NCBI GenBank assembly: GCA_964575255.1
Contig: CAZNPZ010000009.1
Location: 8,536 to 72,535 of the forward strand
Length of the DNA: 64,000 nt
Reading direction: 5' to 3'
Origin: JAEZHK01 sp964575255
GTDB taxonomy: Bacteria > Bacillota > Clostridia > Christensenellales > Aristaeellaceae
Each line of letters starts with the position of its first letter. The first letter of the stretch is position 1. Of this stretch, positions 52,283-61,837 are shown one piece after another. Both the position numbers and the translations under genes were made by a program. The notes under the pieces are model-generated. The model saw only the letters and a list, made by a program, of their open reading frames with translations. It did no database searches and was not told the origin of the DNA.

Positions 52283-53266
52283 TTAGCAAGTCTCTCCGGC
52301 ATGATCAGCCGGGGAGAACTGCGCGGTTCTGCGCTCGCGCCGCGCCTTCATCATCATCGAGAACGCCACGACCAGAATGATGATGACGCCAACCAGCACG
52401 TTCTGATAGAACGAGTTGACGCTGAGGAGATTCAAGATGTTTCGGATCGAACCGATGATCAGCGCGCCGACCATACTCATGCCAATCTTGCCCTCTCCGC
52501 CCATCATGTTGACGCCGCCGATGATGCAGGCGGCGATCGCGTCCAGCTGGTAGGGCTCGCCCTGGGTCGGGTGCGCGGTGTCAAGCTGCGATGCGAGCAG
52601 GATGCCCGCCGCGGCGGAACAGAACCCGGACGCGGTGAACACGAACATCTTGATCTTTGAGGTATCGACGCCCACATTTTTTAAAACCTGTTCGTTGCCG
52701 CCCAGCGCGTAGATGCGGGTGCCTATCGGGAGTTTCGCCATCACGAACGCGCCCGCCAATACGAACAGCACCATCAAAAAGTCGGAATACGGGATGCCCA
52801 GGAGTGTCGCGTTGCCAATCGCCACAAACCCCTTCGGGAACCCGCCGAACGAACGGCCGTTATTGAAAAGGAACGCCGCGCCCTGGGTGATCTGCCCGAC
52901 CACGAGCGTCGCGATGAACGCGGGAACCTCCAGAAACGCGTTCAGCGCGCCGGACACCGAGCCAATCACAAGGCCTGATGCGAGCGCGGCGAGAATCGCG
53001 AGCGGGATTGGCGCGCCGTTCACCAGCAGAAGCCCTGCGATCATGCCGCAGAACGTCACGTTGCCGCCCACCGAAAGGTCAATGCCCTTGATCACGATCA
53101 CCATCGTCACACCCACCGCGCAGATGGCAATGATCGAGCATTGACGGATCATGTTCAGGAGGTTCGCGGGCTTCAGAAAGTTTGGCACAAAAGAAACCGC
53201 GATCAAAAACGCCGCGGCGTACAGCGCCGCGAACACCCATTTTCGGTACTTTCCGGGGATCTTCAA
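52283..53266 (-). CDS. Sugar ABC importer permease (RbsC family), first
   Basis: A permease of about 327 residues with the RbsC marks M-V-I-V-I-K-G-I-D-L-S-V-G-G and I-I-G-G-V-N-M-M-G-G-E-G. The start is uncertain: the frame is open to 53308. TTG 53266 has GAGGTG 9 nt upstream and is preferred; GTG 53278 and TTG 53308 lack good sites. TTG 53308 lies within hairpin A of the repeat at 53301-53417. The binding-protein gene is upstream behind a 450-nt repeat-rich spacer, so permease levels may be set by RNA structure in that spacer. Confidence 0.88.
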   Translation of the reverse strand: MKIPGKYRKWVFAALYAAAFLIAVSFVPNFLKPANLLNMIRQCSIIAICAVGVTMVIVIKGIDLSVGGNVTFCGMIAGLLLVNGAPIPLAILAALASGLVIGSVSGALNAFLEVPAFIATLVVGQITQGAAFLFNNGRSFGGFPKGFVAIGNATLLGIPYSDFLMVLFVLAGAFVMAKLPIGTRIYALGGNEQVLKNVGVDTSKIKMFVFTASGFCSAAAGILLASQLDTAHPTQGEPYQLDAIAACIIGGVNMMGGEGKIGMSMVGALIIGSIRNILNLLSVNSFYQNVLVGVIIILVVAFSMMMKARRERRTAQFSPADHAGETC

Positions 53267-53300
53267 CTTAGAAGACACCTCACTTTTCGGCTTTGCCCAA

Positions 53301-53417
53301 GCAAACAAAATCTGCTTCGCATCTCTTGTTTGCGGCGGATGAAATCTGCTTGCGCATCTTTACATCCGCTGGGAACGGCGCAAGCCCTGTTCACTTCGTT
53401 CACGGTCGGGCTTGCGC
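53301..53417 (+). repeat. Composite hairpin repeat (A-A-B), copy 5
   Basis: Plus strand: A1 53301-53333 (GCAAACAA/TTGTTTGC, loop with TCTGCTTCGCATC), A2 53336-53368 (CGGATG/CATCCG, loop with CTGCTTGCGCATC), GGGAACG, then B 53379-53417 (outer GCGCAAGCCC/GGGCTTGCGC; the inner stem is weak). Unlike the other copies it is antisense to the flanking genes and touches the 5' end of the permease gene. Confidence 0.78.
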
Positions 53418-53659
53418 ATTAATCGGTGGCAGCCTGCGGCTTTCGACATGGTCGCCTCGTTCGCTGCCGCTCCTGCGGCTCCCTGTCTCAAAGAACCTCC
53501 GCCTCGCTGGAGCCGCCACTGGCGGCGCTCGGCTCTGGTTCCTCCGGCGGCTTTGATCCGCGGATCGGATGCTGCGCATCCGCCCGCGCAATCGGGGCTT
53601 CGGCCCCAATGCCCCAAGGGGGAAGGGAAACGAGGTATTGCATCTTCTCTTCCTCACCC
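53418..53659 (+). repeat. GC-rich hairpin spacer inside the sugar importer operon
   Basis: This continues copy 5. It holds short inverted repeats, then CGGCGGCTTTGATCCGCGG (53544-53562), the hairpin GGATGCTGCGCATCC (53567-53581), GCGCAATCGGGG (53586-53597) and GGGGCTTCGGCCCC. The first and third of these are shared with 46607-46737. No gene is supported; the open frames here have no binding sites and no family. Confidence 0.6.
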
Positions 53660-53748
53660 GAAAATGCCCGCGTGCGGGCATTTTCAAGCGAGGAGTCCAG
53701 AGGGCATCATGCCCTCTGGCGGGGGGTGCCGGGGGCAGCGCCCCCGGC
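53660..53748. repeat. Three-hairpin repeat, family F, copy 2
   Basis: GAAAATGCCCG/CGGGCATTTTC (53660-53685), CCAGAGGGCATCATGCCCTCTGG (53697-53719) and GCCGGGGGC-AGC-GCCCCCGGC (53728-53748, one base shared at the loop). Order, the loops (TCA, AGC) and the linker AAGCGAGG match copy 1 at 2149-2236, while the stem bases differ on both arms. It ends 16 nt from the stop of the binding-protein gene, as copy 1 does from the ecfT stop. Confidence 0.78.
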
Positions 53749-53764
53749 ACGCGCTTTCTGCGTT

Positions 53765-54685
53765 TTAGCCTACATTGGTTGCATCGAAGATCTGGGTGCC
53801 CGCGTCGATGAACTTCGCGACGCCGTCGGTCTTGCCGTCGATGGCCGCCATTAGGTTCTCAACGCCCATTGCGCCGATCTTGTCCGGGAACTGGGCGACG
53901 GTGCCCAGCACGGAGCCGTCCTTGATCATGCCCTTGCCGGCGTCGGAGCCGTCAAAGGAGATGATCTTGACGCCCGTCAGGTCGTTGTTCGCAAGCGCCT
54001 GCAGGATGCCCGGCAGCATGTTGTCCGAGCAGCAGAAGATGCCCTGGATGTCCGCGTTGGCCTGAATCATGTTCTCGGTGACCTGCATCGCCTTGTCGAC
54101 GACCCAGTCGCCCGGCTGCTCGGCGATCAGCGTAAGGCCGCTGCCCTCGATGCCCTTCTTGAAGCCGTCGGCGCGGTCGTCACCCGCCTGAGAGCCGTTC
54201 GCGCCGCGGACGATGATCACATTGCCGGCGTTATTCAGCTCTTTCACCATGCGCTCGCCGGCGGATTTGCCGCCCGCCAGGTTGTCGGTGGAGATGAAGG
54301 TGACGTACAGGTCTTCATGGCCGGCTTCGATGCCCTGATCGACAAGCACCACCGGGATGCCCGCGGTCTTGGCCTTCTCAAGCACCTGGATGTCGGCGTT
54401 GGAGTCCATCGGGTTCACGATCAGGCCGTCCACGCCTTGGTTGATCAGGTCTTCAATCTGGCTGACCTGGGTGGCCACGGCGGTCTGGGACTCAGCCAGC
54501 ACGCCCTGGAAGGTGTCGCCGTTGGCTTCAACGGCAGCCTTGATCGCGTTAAAGAGGCTCAGCTGGAACGCGTCGTTGGTGATGGTCTTGGTGCTGTAGC
54601 CGATCTTCTTGCCTTCCGCCGACGCGGTGAGGAACAGGGTCAACGCGAGCATGAGCGCCAGAGTCAGAACCAGAATCCGTTTCAT
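53765..54685 (-). CDS. Sugar ABC importer substrate-binding protein (RbsB family)
   Basis: A 306-residue periplasmic-binding-type protein with a signal peptide (MKRILVLTLALMLALTLF, then T-A-S-A). There is no lipobox Cys, unusual for a Gram-positive binding protein, which normally needs a lipid anchor. The body matches type 1 sugar-binding proteins (I-N-Q-G-V-D-G-L-I-V-N-P near 88, S-F-D-G-S-D near 240). It binds a pentose, hexose or furanose sugar. ATG 54685 has AAGGAGG upstream. The promoter carries a LacI-type operator. Confidence 0.92.
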   Translation of the reverse strand: MKRILVLTLALMLALTLFLTASAEGKKIGYSTKTITNDAFQLSLFNAIKAAVEANGDTFQGVLAESQTAVATQVSQIEDLINQGVDGLIVNPMDSNADIQVLEKAKTAGIPVVLVDQGIEAGHEDLYVTFISTDNLAGGKSAGERMVKELNNAGNVIIVRGANGSQAGDDRADGFKKGIEGSGLTLIAEQPGDWVVDKAMQVTENMIQANADIQGIFCCSDNMLPGILQALANNDLTGVKIISFDGSDAGKGMIKDGSVLGTVAQFPDKIGAMGVENLMAAIDGKTDGVAKFIDAGTQIFDATNVG

Positions 54686-54782
54686 GGGCAATTCCTCCTT
54701 GTGATAATGGGTTCCTCATGCGCGTTTGTCCGCGCAAAACCATCGTCCGTCCGCCCCGCCAATGTTAATCTTCGCATCGCAG

Positions 54783-54811
54783 AGTATAGCACAATATTAT
54801 CGTTAATTCAA
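54783..54811 (-). promoter_or_regulatory. Promoter of the sugar importer with LacI-type operator
   Basis: Minus strand TTGAAT (54811-54806) and TATACT (54788-54783) are 17 bases apart, with TGC before the -10. The palindrome ATTAACGATAAT (complement of 54796-54807) overlaps the end of the -35 and the spacer, so a bound repressor would block RNA polymerase. Confidence 0.75.
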
Positions 54812-54971
54812 TAGGATTCACAAAATAATTCTGTGTACATCATATTCCATATGAATACAGGCAGAGATAATTTGTGCCGAATCACCATACCAGCCTTGTA
54901 AAACCTGGAATCCAAGGCGAGTGCCATGGGGATTTTGCACAAATATCCGCGATTGCTCATAAACTTGGGAA

Positions 54972-54996
54972 ATTATCGTTAATCAGGAACGTTAAT
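54972..54996. promoter_or_regulatory. Second and third LacI-type operator motifs
   Basis: ATTATCGTTAAT (54972-54983) repeats the 54796-54807 motif exactly, and AACGTTAAT (54988-54996) is a half-site. The two full sites are 176 bases apart (about 17 helical turns), suited to looping by a tetrameric LacI-family protein. The surrounding 54812-55080 is AT-rich and holds no gene. Confidence 0.6.
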
Positions 54997-55080
54997 ACAG
55001 ACTCCGCATGGTGGAATTTCCATCATCAGACGGTTTGTCCACAGGAGAGGGGGCTTCTATGGTCTGAAGTTAGGTGGTGT

Positions 55081-55108
55081 TTGACAAATCGCAAAATCCG
55101 GTTATAAT
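55081..55108 (+). promoter_or_regulatory. SigA promoter of the lacI-type gene
   Basis: TTGACA (55081-55086) and TATAAT (55103-55108) are 16 bases apart, 50 nt before ATG 55158. Confidence 0.8.
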
Positions 55109-55157
55109 CAGTACGAAGCATCATCGCGCAACGCAGAAGGAGCTGCCGACAGCACAC

Positions 55158-56168
55158 ATGGCACGACTGAAAAACGCAGAAGGCATGCCCACGCTGAAGA
55201 GCATCGCGGAGCGCACTGGCTATACGGCCAATACGGTCTCACAGGCGCTGCGCAACTCTCCCTCCGTCGCGCAGGAGACGCGCGACCAGATTCGCGCCGT
55301 CGCCCGCGAAATGGGTTATGTGCACAACGTCGTCGCAAGCTCGCTGCGCTCCGGCCGGACGCACACGGTGGCGCTGGTGTTTGGCGATGTCTCAAACATG
55401 CTGTTCGCCATCAAGATCCGGGAACTGGAGGAGGCGCTAAGAAAACGCGGCTATCAGGTGCTGATCCTGAACACCGACGAAGATCCGGAATTGGAACGCC
55501 GCGCGATCCACACCGCCATCAGCAGGAAAGTGGACGGCGTGGTGCTCTGCCCCTGCCAGAAAGGGCGGGAAAGCCTGAAGCTGATGGCGCAGCACAATGT
55601 GCCTTACGTGCTGTCCGGACGCTATTTTGACGATGTGGACTGCGACTGCGTGGTGTGGGCGGATTACGAAGGCGGTCTGATCGCCACACGCCATCTGATT
55701 TCACGCGGCTGCCGGAACATCCTGTTTTTGAACGGCCCGGAGATCATCTCCTCGGCGAAAGAACGCGGGCGCGGCTACCTGGACGCGATCGACGAGGCGG
55801 GCCTCACGCCGGTGGAACGGCACGTTTCCTCCATGTCGGGCGGCGTCCGCAGCGCGCTGGACGAACTGGACGCCCAGGGTCTTCGCTACGACGGCATCTT
55901 CGCCTTCAGCGACCTGATGGCGCTGGAGGCCGCCTGCTGGCTGCAGGAGCACGGCCTGCGCATACCCGAAGACGTGCGCATGGCAGGGTTTGACGACATC
56001 CTGTCCCACATGTGCATCCCGTTCGGCCTCACGTCGATCGCCGCGGACAAGCGGCAGGAGACCATGCAGGCGGTGGAGCTGTTGCTGCGCCGCATTGAGG
56101 GGAACAAGGACCTGACGAGCGAGCGCCGCACGATGGACGTGCGGCTGGTCTCCCGCGCCAGCAGCTGA
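55158..56168 (+). CDS. LacI family transcriptional repressor
   Basis: A 336-residue regulator. The N-terminal HTH (about 10-55) reads T-L-K-S-I-A-E-R-T-G-Y-T-A-N-T-V-S-Q-A-L, followed by a hinge helix (N-V-V-A-S-S-L-R-S-G-R-T) and a periplasmic-binding-like effector domain (K-V-D-G-V-V-L-C-P near 120, C-I-P-F-G-L-T-S-I-A near 290). It probably represses the divergent sugar importer and itself, and perhaps the isomerase-like gene at 11586, through ATTAACGTTAAT-like sites. ATG 55158 is used as the family begins near here; AAGGAG lies 15 nt upstream, farther than usual. Confidence 0.9.
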   Translation: MARLKNAEGMPTLKSIAERTGYTANTVSQALRNSPSVAQETRDQIRAVAREMGYVHNVVASSLRSGRTHTVALVFGDVSNMLFAIKIRELEEALRKRGYQVLILNTDEDPELERRAIHTAISRKVDGVVLCPCQKGRESLKLMAQHNVPYVLSGRYFDDVDCDCVVWADYEGGLIATRHLISRGCRNILFLNGPEIISSAKERGRGYLDAIDEAGLTPVERHVSSMSGGVRSALDELDAQGLRYDGIFAFSDLMALEAACWLQEHGLRIPEDVRMAGFDDILSHMCIPFGLTSIAADKRQETMQAVELLLRRIEGNKDLTSERRTMDVRLVSRASS

Positions 56169-56189
56169 AACGTTTTGTACCAGGACGCA

Positions 56190-57065
56190 TCAGGCGTAAT
56201 AGACGCCCTCGATGCGAACCGTCGCGCTGCCTCCGAACAGCACCGCCCCATTCGAAAGGGAAAGCCTGACTTCGTTGAACACCCTGTCCTCGCCGCCCTG
56301 CTCGACGCGCGCGTCCGACCCATCCCACAGCCCTTTTTTCAAAAGATAATATCCGAAGGCGCTGTTGCCCGACCCGGTGGCGGGATCCTCCAGATACCCG
56401 AATCTGGGCGCGAACACCCGCGTGTGCGCGATGCGACCCTTCCGCGCGGTCTCCATGCAATACGCAAGCACGATGTCGATCCCGTTTGCCTCGCAGAAGA
56501 CCTTGAGGGCTTGCTGATCCGGGAAGATGGAAACCTCGGTCGTGAGGTCGGCGATCGGGACGATCAGCGTCTTCAGCCCCGCGTCGATCCGGTCGACCGG
56601 AAGCGAGGGGTGGATTTTTGCGCCGCCAAGCGCCGCTTCGATGGCGTCCGGGCACAGCGCCGTTCCCAGGTACGCTGGGTTTGGCGCGGTGATGTAGACC
56701 GCGTCCTGCGACCCGATCCGGTTATAGACCATGATGCGCCCTTTCCGGCGGGTCGTAACCTCGATTTCGCCGCGCACAAGTAGTGCCGGGCGGCTTTTAA
56801 TCAGTCCGACCATGCAGGCGATCGTGCCGTGGCCGCAGAAGTCCACCTCACGCTCCGAAGAATAGTACGTTAGGCGAATGCCCGAATCATCCTCCTGGCA
56901 ATAGACCACTTCGGAGACGAATCCCTTATGCTGTTTCGCGATCGAGAGCATTTCGTCGTCGGTCAGGTGCTGGTCTTCCGAAAGAAACAGGCAGGCGGCG
57001 GGGTTTCCCAGCGAGCCGCCCGCGGTGAACGCGTCGATTTTCTGATAGCGGTAGGCGGTAGCCAT
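56190..57065 (-). CDS. PhzF family isomerase-like protein
   Basis: A 291-residue protein of the PhzF fold (diaminopimelate epimerase-like). The start Y-R-Y-Q-K-I-D-A-F-T, then G-N-P-A-A-C-L-F, F-V-S-E-V-V-Y (with the catalytic-type Glu), E-V-D-F-C-G-H-G-T-I-A and D-P-A-T-G-S-G-N-S-A-F-G are all typical. PhzF isomerises a ring intermediate in phenazine synthesis; most homologues have no known substrate. It lies 22 nt downstream of an FMN reductase gene under a TetR regulator. Confidence 0.9.
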   Translation of the reverse strand: MATAYRYQKIDAFTAGGSLGNPAACLFLSEDQHLTDDEMLSIAKQHKGFVSEVVYCQEDDSGIRLTYYSSEREVDFCGHGTIACMVGLIKSRPALLVRGEIEVTTRRKGRIMVYNRIGSQDAVYITAPNPAYLGTALCPDAIEAALGGAKIHPSLPVDRIDAGLKTLIVPIADLTTEVSIFPDQQALKVFCEANGIDIVLAYCMETARKGRIAHTRVFAPRFGYLEDPATGSGNSAFGYYLLKKGLWDGSDARVEQGGEDRVFNEVRLSLSNGAVLFGGSATVRIEGVYYA

Positions 57066-57087
57066 TTTCTTTCTCCTTTCATATTGC

Positions 57088-57888
57088 TCACTTTTTATAT
57101 GTCACCGTGACACGCGCGCCCGCGAGCATGCCAATGCCGTAGAACAGGTTCCCAAATATGCGTTTATGGATGGGCACGGGGACGGCGCTGTCATAGACGC
57201 CGCGCCGCCTTTTCGGCTCCAGCCAATATACGCCGTCCTGCGTCGGATACTGAGAACCCTGCGCATAATGGATGGACATGCCGCGGAACAGGTTGTACGG
57301 AATCAGCGTGAGGACGGATGGGCTTTTAAGCTTCATCGAAGCGACGTCCCGCCGGAACGCGGAAACGGTCTTTGCCAGCCGCTTCGCGGTCTTCGCGGGA
57401 ACCACGTAGTCGTTCCAGCTGAGGGCTGCCGTACTGAAGCGATGGCAACGGTTGAAGCCGATCCCCGTCAGGAACGACTGGATGCTCTTTGCCGCGGATC
57501 TTGCGCCCACGCCGCCGGTGGTGGTGAGCACCAATGCCTTACTTTTAAAAAAGTGGGGCCGATGCAAAAGGAAGCAGAGGTGGTCGACCAGGTTTTTGAG
57601 AAGCGCGGTCTCCCGCATCATGTAGGCGGGTGAGGCGACGATCACGCCGTCCGCGTCCTCCACGGCCTCAAGAATCCCCATCACCGCCGCGCTGTGCGGG
57701 CATTTTTCATGCCCCAGCCGGAAGCAGGCGCTGCAGCCCCGGCAGAACGGGAGATCGACGTCGATCAGATGAATTAGCCGAAACACGGCGAGGGAATCCT
57801 CCGAGAGGATTGCCGCCTGCGCCGCCTGAACCAGCTTCCATGTGTTTCCGTCTTTATTGGGGCTCGCGTTTAGAATCAGGTATTTCAT
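57088..57888 (-). CDS. NADPH-dependent FMN reductase/flavodoxin-like protein
   Basis: A 266-residue protein with an N-terminal flavodoxin-like domain (L-N-A-S-P-N-K-D-G-N-T phosphate loop near 7-17; A-S-P-A-Y-M-M near 85). The segment C-R-G-C-S-A-C-F-R-L-G-H-E-K-C-P is the Cys-rich insertion of iron-sulfur flavoprotein-like relatives. The last 70 residues form an added C-terminal region with one hydrophobic stretch. It likely carries electrons to a small molecule. Its start overlaps the TetR gene by 35 bases. Confidence 0.82.
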   Translation of the reverse strand: MKYLILNASPNKDGNTWKLVQAAQAAILSEDSLAVFRLIHLIDVDLPFCRGCSACFRLGHEKCPHSAAVMGILEAVEDADGVIVASPAYMMRETALLKNLVDHLCFLLHRPHFFKSKALVLTTTGGVGARSAAKSIQSFLTGIGFNRCHRFSTAALSWNDYVVPAKTAKRLAKTVSAFRRDVASMKLKSPSVLTLIPYNLFRGMSIHYAQGSQYPTQDGVYWLEPKRRRGVYDSAVPVPIHKRIFGNLFYGIGMLAGARVTVTYKK

Positions 57889-58450
57889 GCCAATCCATCC
57901 CTTCGATCAGTCGGTCGATATAGCCGTCCCGCTGCGCCTTGTCGTATAGGTCGACGCCCAACGATTCCTTCAGCGTGTCCTTTCGAAGAAACGCCGCCTG
58001 CAGCGTGGCGGTGAGCACAAACGCCCTTTCCATGCATGCCCGCGCCGCCCGCCCGCCGGACAGCACATGGCCAAAACCCAGAACCGTCCGCATGGTATTG
58101 TCCATGACCTTCGGCGACAGGCAATCGCCCAGGATGGATACGCGGGAAATCTCCCGGTTGTCCATTAGAAAATCCATCACCTGCTTTGCGACGCGCTTCA
58201 GGTTCTCCTCCGGCTGCCCTGCGCTAAGGATCTCTGGCCGGAACGAGGCGATGACGCCGGTGATGATACGCTCGACGCACACCTCGATCAGGTGATCCTT
58301 CGATCCAAAATAATGGTTGATCAGCCCGATCCCCACGCCGGAGCGCTCCGCGATTTTGCGGATCGAAATGTTTTGCGCCTCGCCGCCCGCCTCCCGGATC
58401 AGCGCGGTCGTCTGAAGGATGATTCGATCCTTCGTGACTTCTGATTTCAT
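57854..58450 (-). CDS. TetR family transcriptional regulator
   Basis: A 198-residue regulator with an N-terminal TetR HTH (I-S-I-R-K-I-A-E-R-S-G-V-G-I-G-L-I-N-H-Y-F-G-S-K near 28-51) and a helical ligand domain. It heads the operon tetR-FMN reductase-phzF and probably represses it through the palindrome just upstream. ATG 58450 follows GAAAGGGCGG; the frame extends to 58501 without support. Confidence 0.9.
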   Translation of the reverse strand: MKSEVTKDRIILQTTALIREAGGEAQNISIRKIAERSGVGIGLINHYFGSKDHLIEVCVERIITGVIASFRPEILSAGQPEENLKRVAKQVMDFLMDNREISRVSILGDCLSPKVMDNTMRTVLGFGHVLSGGRAARACMERAFVLTATLQAAFLRKDTLKESLGVDLYDKAQRDGYIDRLIEGMDWHEIPDSKREPQ

Positions 58451-58467
58451 GGCCGCCCTTTCATGAA

Positions 58468-58487
58468 TTGAACAGTGTTCAATTATA
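58468..58487 (-). promoter_or_regulatory. TetR operator and -10 of the tetR-phzF operon
   Basis: TTGAACAGTGTTCAA (58468-58482) is a perfect inverted repeat around a central G, the usual form of a TetR operator. It directly abuts a minus-strand TATAAT (58487-58482), so binding would block initiation. Confidence 0.78.
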
Positions 58488-58534
58488 GGATACACACCCA
58501 CCCGGCTTTTATCAAGCGCCGGATATGAAATCTA

Positions 58535-58574
58535 TTTAGAAAAAAAGCTGCCGTCGGCTCAACCGGCGGCAGAT
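58535..58574 (-). terminator. Intrinsic terminator of the DUF4332 gene
   Basis: Minus strand CTGCCGCCGG (58572-58563) pairs with an imperfect partner ending CGGCAG (58553-58548), followed by CTTTTTTT to about 58540. It lies about 20 nt after the stop. Confidence 0.8.
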
Positions 58575-58594
58575 ACACTACAAGATGTGTTCTC

Positions 58595-58999
58595 TCAGTA
58601 GACGAGCGCCCTGGGCAGCTTTTTCGCCTGCTCGACCCAGCCCTCAACCTGGCCGAGGCTTGGCAGCCGCCTGACCAGCGCCTTGGCCTCGTTGACTTCT
58701 TTCAGCTTCGCGTAGAGGTTCGCGCCACTACGCTGCGCGAGTTCGGGCACCGTGTCGACGCCCGCCTCCTCCAGAAGGTCGGCGTATTCCGAGCCGACGC
58801 CGTCAATGCGGAACAGATCCGCGTGGTTGGCCCACTCCAGAATCAGCTTGCCGGATATGCCGGTCTTTTCAGCCAGCGCGTCCCGCTCCTTGGGCGTGGC
58901 GCAGAACTCCAGCAGCGATTCCACGGAGTCAATGCCGGCTTCCTTCAGTTTGCCCTCGTACACATCCCCAATTCCCTCGATCTCCGACAGCCTTGCCAC
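58595..58999 (-). CDS. DUF4332 helix-hairpin-helix protein
   Basis: A 134-residue soluble protein. Two HhH-like repeats are visible: I-E-G-I-G-D-V-Y-E-G-K-L-K-E-A-G-I near residue 8 and I-D-G-V-G-S-E-Y-A-D-L-L-E-E-A-G-V near 70, as in DUF4332. Such domains can bind DNA or proteins, but the role is unknown. GTG 58999 has GGAGGGG upstream and gives the normal family length; the open frame to 59107 is not needed. Confidence 0.8.
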   Translation of the reverse strand: MARLSEIEGIGDVYEGKLKEAGIDSVESLLEFCATPKERDALAEKTGISGKLILEWANHADLFRIDGVGSEYADLLEEAGVDTVPELAQRSGANLYAKLKEVNEAKALVRRLPSLGQVEGWVEQAKKLPRALVY

Positions 59000-59132
59000 C
59001 AGAACCCCTCCCATCAGCACTTGTAGAATTCTGACACGCTTTATCCCATATGATAACATGATTTTCAGCGGTTGAAACATGTAGGCCGCAAGGAGATGCA
59101 CCCCCACGCGTGTTCCTTTCAGGATAACAAAT

Positions 59133-59160
59133 CGGCCCGCGTACGAACGTACGCGGGCCG
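59133..59160 (-). terminator. Hairpin after the ribose-type importer operon
   Basis: CGGCCCGCGTACG/CGTACGCGGGCCG forms a 13-bp stem with a two-base AA loop on the plus strand, 7 nt after the permease stop on the minus strand; only a weak T-rich stretch (ATTTGTT) follows. Confidence 0.75.
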
Positions 59161-59167
59161 GGTTGTC

Positions 59168-60195
59168 TTATGCAACCTTGATCTTGCGGGTGCGCTTCTT
59201 GATGACATCCACGTAGACGGCCAGCAGGATCACCGTGCCCTTGACCACGTACTGCCAGAAGCTGTTGATGCCCAGGAGGTTCAGGCCGTTAGAGAGCACG
59301 CCCATGATCAGTACGCCGATCACCGTGCCGCCCATCGCGCCCTGTCCGCCCAGCATACTGGTGCCGCCCAGCACGGTGGCGGCGATGGCCTCCATCTCCT
59401 GGCCGTCGCCCGCGGTGGGCTGGCCGGAGAACATGCGGCTCGCGAGCACAACGCCGGAGATGCCCGCCATCAGGCCGGAATACGTGTACGCGAAGAACAG
59501 GATGCGCCGGGTGTTGATGCCCGCGAAGCGCGCGGCCTCGCGGTTGCCGCCGACCGCGTAGATGTGGCGGCCAAGTTTTGTGCGGTTCAGGATGTACGCG
59601 GTGACCGCGATGAATACAACGGAGTAGATGACCGGCATCGGGATCGAGCCGAGGTAGCCGGAGCCGATGAAGTTGAATTCGTCGCTCATCACGCGGATCG
59701 GGGAGCCCCCGGTGTATACGTAGGCGATGCCGCGCGCAATGTTCATCGTGGACAGGGTGACGATGAACGGCGGAAGCGGCGTGGTGGAGATCAGAAAGCC
59801 GTTGAACGCGCCGAACAGCACACCCACCAGCACGCCCATAAGCACCGCGGGCGTGACCCCCCAGCCGTTGAATGCGATCAGGCCGCCGGTCACGACGCCA
59901 GACAGCGCGATCACCGAGCCGACCGAGATGTCGATGCCGCCCAGAATGATCACCAGCGTCATCGCGCAGGCGAGGTTGGCGTTGATCGACACCTGCCGGA
60001 GCACGTTCAGGATGTTCTTCTGCTTGAAGAACAGGCCTGTGGTGATGTTGAACTGGTCGGCGGTAAAGAGCTGGAGCAGCAGCATGATCGCCGCGAGGCC
60101 GATCAGGATCGCGCCGTTGTCCTTGAAATACTTCGCGAAAAACCGGCTGACCGGATCCTTCTGAAGCGATCTGATGTACGTTTTCTGCGTGTTCA

Positions 60196-60196
<1 letters not shown>
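59168..60196 (-). CDS. Ribose-type ABC importer permease
   Basis: A 342-residue permease with eight to ten segments and the RbsC marks L-V-I-I-L-G-G-I-D-I-S-V-G-S near 95 and V-L-G-G-T-S-M-L-G-G-Q-G near 275. A single permease gene means a homodimeric channel, unlike the importer at 49.7-54.7 kb. Its ATG overlaps the stop of the ATPase gene by one base (TAATG). Confidence 0.92.
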
Positions 60197-61698
<1,502 letters not shown>

Positions 61699-61789
61699 CA
61701 CCCCGGTAGTTTCATTCGCATAATGCCCAGCGGGCGCTGATCTTTGGTTCGACGCGTCTGATGGAAGGATTCTGCGTGAGATTCAATTT

Positions 61790-61817
61790 GGCGGGGCTTC
61801 CTCCCGGAAGCCCCGCC
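61790..61817 (-). terminator. Intercistronic hairpin after the binding-protein gene
   Basis: GGCGGGGCTTC/GAAGCCCCGCC forms an 11-bp stem 20 nt after the binding-protein stop and 92 nt before the ATPase. There is no strong T-run. Such hairpins stabilise the binding-protein mRNA or partly terminate, giving more binding protein than transporter. Confidence 0.7.
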
Positions 61818-61837
61818 GCAACGGTTATCGGATGGGC

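Noticed and set aside
53426..53854. Several plus-strand frames of 80-142 residues in the 53.4-53.8 kb spacer
   Set aside because: They translate hairpin-rich repeat DNA, lack binding sites and overlap one another in different frames.
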